Under the pieces are notes generated by a model. The model was given only the letters and a program-made list of their open reading frames with translations. It made no database searches and was not told the origin of the DNA. From contig JAKQUO010000061.1 of NCBI GenBank assembly GCA_029569255.1, positions 62,001 through 126,000 of the forward strand: 64,000 bases of DNA. The letters run 5' to 3'. Position 1 is the first letter of the stretch; every line of letters begins with the position of its first letter. Source of the stretch: Acidobacteriota bacterium. GTDB lineage: Bacteria; Acidobacteriota; Aminicenantia; Aminicenantales; Saccharicenantaceae. The position numbers were made by a program, and so were the translations under genes. Positions 62,382 through 64,000 of this stretch are shown in pieces.

Positions 62382-63833
62382 ATGGACCCCGAAATCCCCT
62401 CCCCCGCCGGTTTCGAAGCCCCCGTCATCCTGGACCGGGGCCGGCACCACATCTCGCGGCGCGACATCGACCCCGACTGCCTCAAGGTCCTCTACCGGCT
62501 GAGCGGCCACGGCTACACGGCCTACCTCGTCGGCGGGGCGGTCCGCGACCTCCTGCTCGGCCGCAGGCCGGCCGACTTCGACGTCGGGACCAACGCCCAC
62601 CCGAACCAGATCAAGAAGCTCTTCCGCAACGCCTTCCTCGTCGGCCGCCGCTTCCGCCTGGCCCACGTCCGCTTCCAGGAGGGCAAGACGATCGAGGTTT
62701 CGACCTTCAGGCGCAAGCCGACCGAGGAGGAGCTGGCCGCCGAGCGCGAGGAGGAGGCGGCGAAGGCCGCCGAAGAGGCCCTCGAGGGGGAGGCGGACGG
62801 AGAAGAGGCGCAACCGGAGGACGGGCCCGGCGGCGCGGCGGCCGATCGAATGCCCGGCGACGCCCCCGGCCCTGTCGAAGGCGCCGTCGACGGCCGCGGG
62901 GCGCCGCGGCGGCGCCGCGGCCGGCCGCCTCTCAAGCCCATCGCCTACGGCACGCCCCGCGAGGACGCCTTCCGCCGCGACCTGACCATCAACGCCCTGT
63001 TCTACGACATCGCCACCTACGCGGTCATCGACTACGTCGGAGGGCTCGAGGACCTCGAGGCCCGGCGCGTCCGCATCATCGGCGACCCGGACACGAGCTA
63101 CACCGAGGACGCGGTCCGCATCTGGCGCGTCCTGCGCCACGCCGCCCGCCTCGGCTTCGCCATCGAGGAGCGGACGGCCGAGGCCATCCCCCGCCACCGC
63201 GACAGGCTCGCGGCCTGCCCGGGGGCCCGACTCTTCGAGGAGCTCAACAAGGACATCAAGTCCGGGGCCGCCCGGGCCTTCTTCCGGAGCGCCCGCGTCC
63301 ACGGCGTCCTTTCGCGCGTCCTCGGCGAGGTCGGCGACCTCTACGAGCGCTCCGACGACCGCATGGACAAGCTCACGACGCTCCTCGGCGTCCTCGACGC
63401 CTCCATCAGCTCCGGCGGCTCGCCGCCGCCCGCGGTCATGTACGGCCTCCTGCTCTGGCCCTGGGCGGAGACCTTGCTCGCCGGCGTCCAAGGCGACAGG
63501 CCCAAGGCCCTGTACGACGCCTTCCGGGCCTCCGGGAGCGCGGCCACCGTGCCCAAGACGGTCCTCCTCGAGGCCGTCCACACCCTGGTCATCGCCGACC
63601 ACATGCTCCGGGCGCTCAGCGACGGCAGGATGCGCTGGGCCCTCAAGGAGCGGCCGCTCTACCCCGAGGCCTCGCGGGTCGCCTCGGTCCTCGTCGACGG
63701 CACGTTCGGCGCCTGCGAGGACCCCTTCTCCGAGATCTACCGCCGCCGTTTCGGGACGCGGCCCCGCGCCAAGCCGCACAAGTACCGCCGCCGCAGGAAG
63801 AAGGCGCCCCAGCCGCCTCCGCCGGCGGCCTGA
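62382..63833 (+). CDS. Poly(A) polymerase / CCA-adding-type nucleotidyltransferase (PcnB-like) with low-complexity insertion
   Basis: GYTAYLVGGAVRDLLLGRRPADFDVGTNAHPNQIKKLFRNAFLVGRRFRLAHVRF; DAFRRDLTINALFYDIATYAVIDYVGGLEDLEARRVRIIGDP; alternative start 62337. Confidence 0.92.
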   Translation: MDPEIPSPAGFEAPVILDRGRHHISRRDIDPDCLKVLYRLSGHGYTAYLVGGAVRDLLLGRRPADFDVGTNAHPNQIKKLFRNAFLVGRRFRLAHVRFQEGKTIEVSTFRRKPTEEELAAEREEEAAKAAEEALEGEADGEEAQPEDGPGGAAADRMPGDAPGPVEGAVDGRGAPRRRRGRPPLKPIAYGTPREDAFRRDLTINALFYDIATYAVIDYVGGLEDLEARRVRIIGDPDTSYTEDAVRIWRVLRHAARLGFAIEERTAEAIPRHRDRLAACPGARLFEELNKDIKSGAARAFFRSARVHGVLSRVLGEVGDLYERSDDRMDKLTTLLGVLDASISSGGSPPPAVMYGLLLWPWAETLLAGVQGDRPKALYDAFRASGSAATVPKTVLLEAVHTLVIADHMLRALSDGRMRWALKERPLYPEASRVASVLVDGTFGACEDPFSEIYRRRFGTRPRAKPHKYRRRRKKAPQPPPPAA

Positions 63834-63864
63834 CCGCCCGGGAACTCGCCCGGTTATCTCGGTG

Positions 63865-63893
63865 TTGCGCCCGCGGCGGGAACTGCCTATAAT
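63865..63893 (+). promoter_or_regulatory. sigma70-like promoter before the right-edge CDS
   Basis: TTGCGC, 17 bp, TATAAT (63888-63893). Confidence 0.55.
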
Positions 63894-63971
63894 TCCTCCG
63901 GCCCGGACGGCCGGGTAGCGAGTCCGGGGACACGCGCCATCGGGGCATGTCCCCGCGAGAAGGAGCAGCGC

Positions 63972-64000
63972 ATGGACACCTCGCGCCGGACCCTGACCCT
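63972..64000 (+). CDS. 5' end of a CDS truncated by the window edge (MDTSRRTLT...)
   Basis: ATG after AAGGAGCAGCG; strong promoter ~80 bp upstream. Confidence 0.5.

Noticed and set aside
59483-62485. 1000-aa minus-strand ORF
   Set aside because: Antisense to the M28-M19 gene, no recognisable motifs.
1-64000. Searched for tRNA/rRNA genes, CRISPR arrays and transposase/integrase genes
   Set aside because: None recognised by eye; a covariance-model and repeat scan would be needed to exclude divergent cases.

Overview
This is a GC-rich bacterial chromosomal window of 64 kb, densely coded on both strands. I found no rRNA, tRNA, CRISPR array, transposase or prophage genes. The gene mix suggests an Acidobacteriota/Aminicenantes-like organism: a VWFA-related acidobacterial-type protein, a GWxTD-type protein, three Na+/solute symporters, and an S9 peptidase with a K/E/P-rich insert. 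That lineage call is inference. About 45 CDS are supported. They include an AddAB-type helicase-nuclease operon, a di-heme peroxidase plus Fe-S aldo/keto reductase pair, two ABC exporter pairs, a DUF47-Pit phosphate system, a NYN-LOTUS protein, GTP-PEPCK, and an M28-M19 fused peptidase. There is also a poly(A)-polymerase-type nucleotidyltransferase with a charged, AT-hook-bearing insert. The most striking locus is 38005-46185, three translationally coupled genes that encode a complete c-di-GMP circuit. The first is a five-module effector: pseudo-receiver, PilZ, YcgR-like/PilZ, LuxD-like acyl-hydrolase, SAM-methyltransferase. The second is a membrane histidine kinase-REC-HD-GYP protein. The third is a 7TM-PAS-GAF-GGDEF cyclase. 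Second-tier observations are two SAM-methyltransferases that appear to be exported, a ~230 bp imperfect inverted repeat in an intergenic region, a UTR hairpin upstream of the NYN-LOTUS gene, and readable sigma70-like promoters with ~17 bp spacing.
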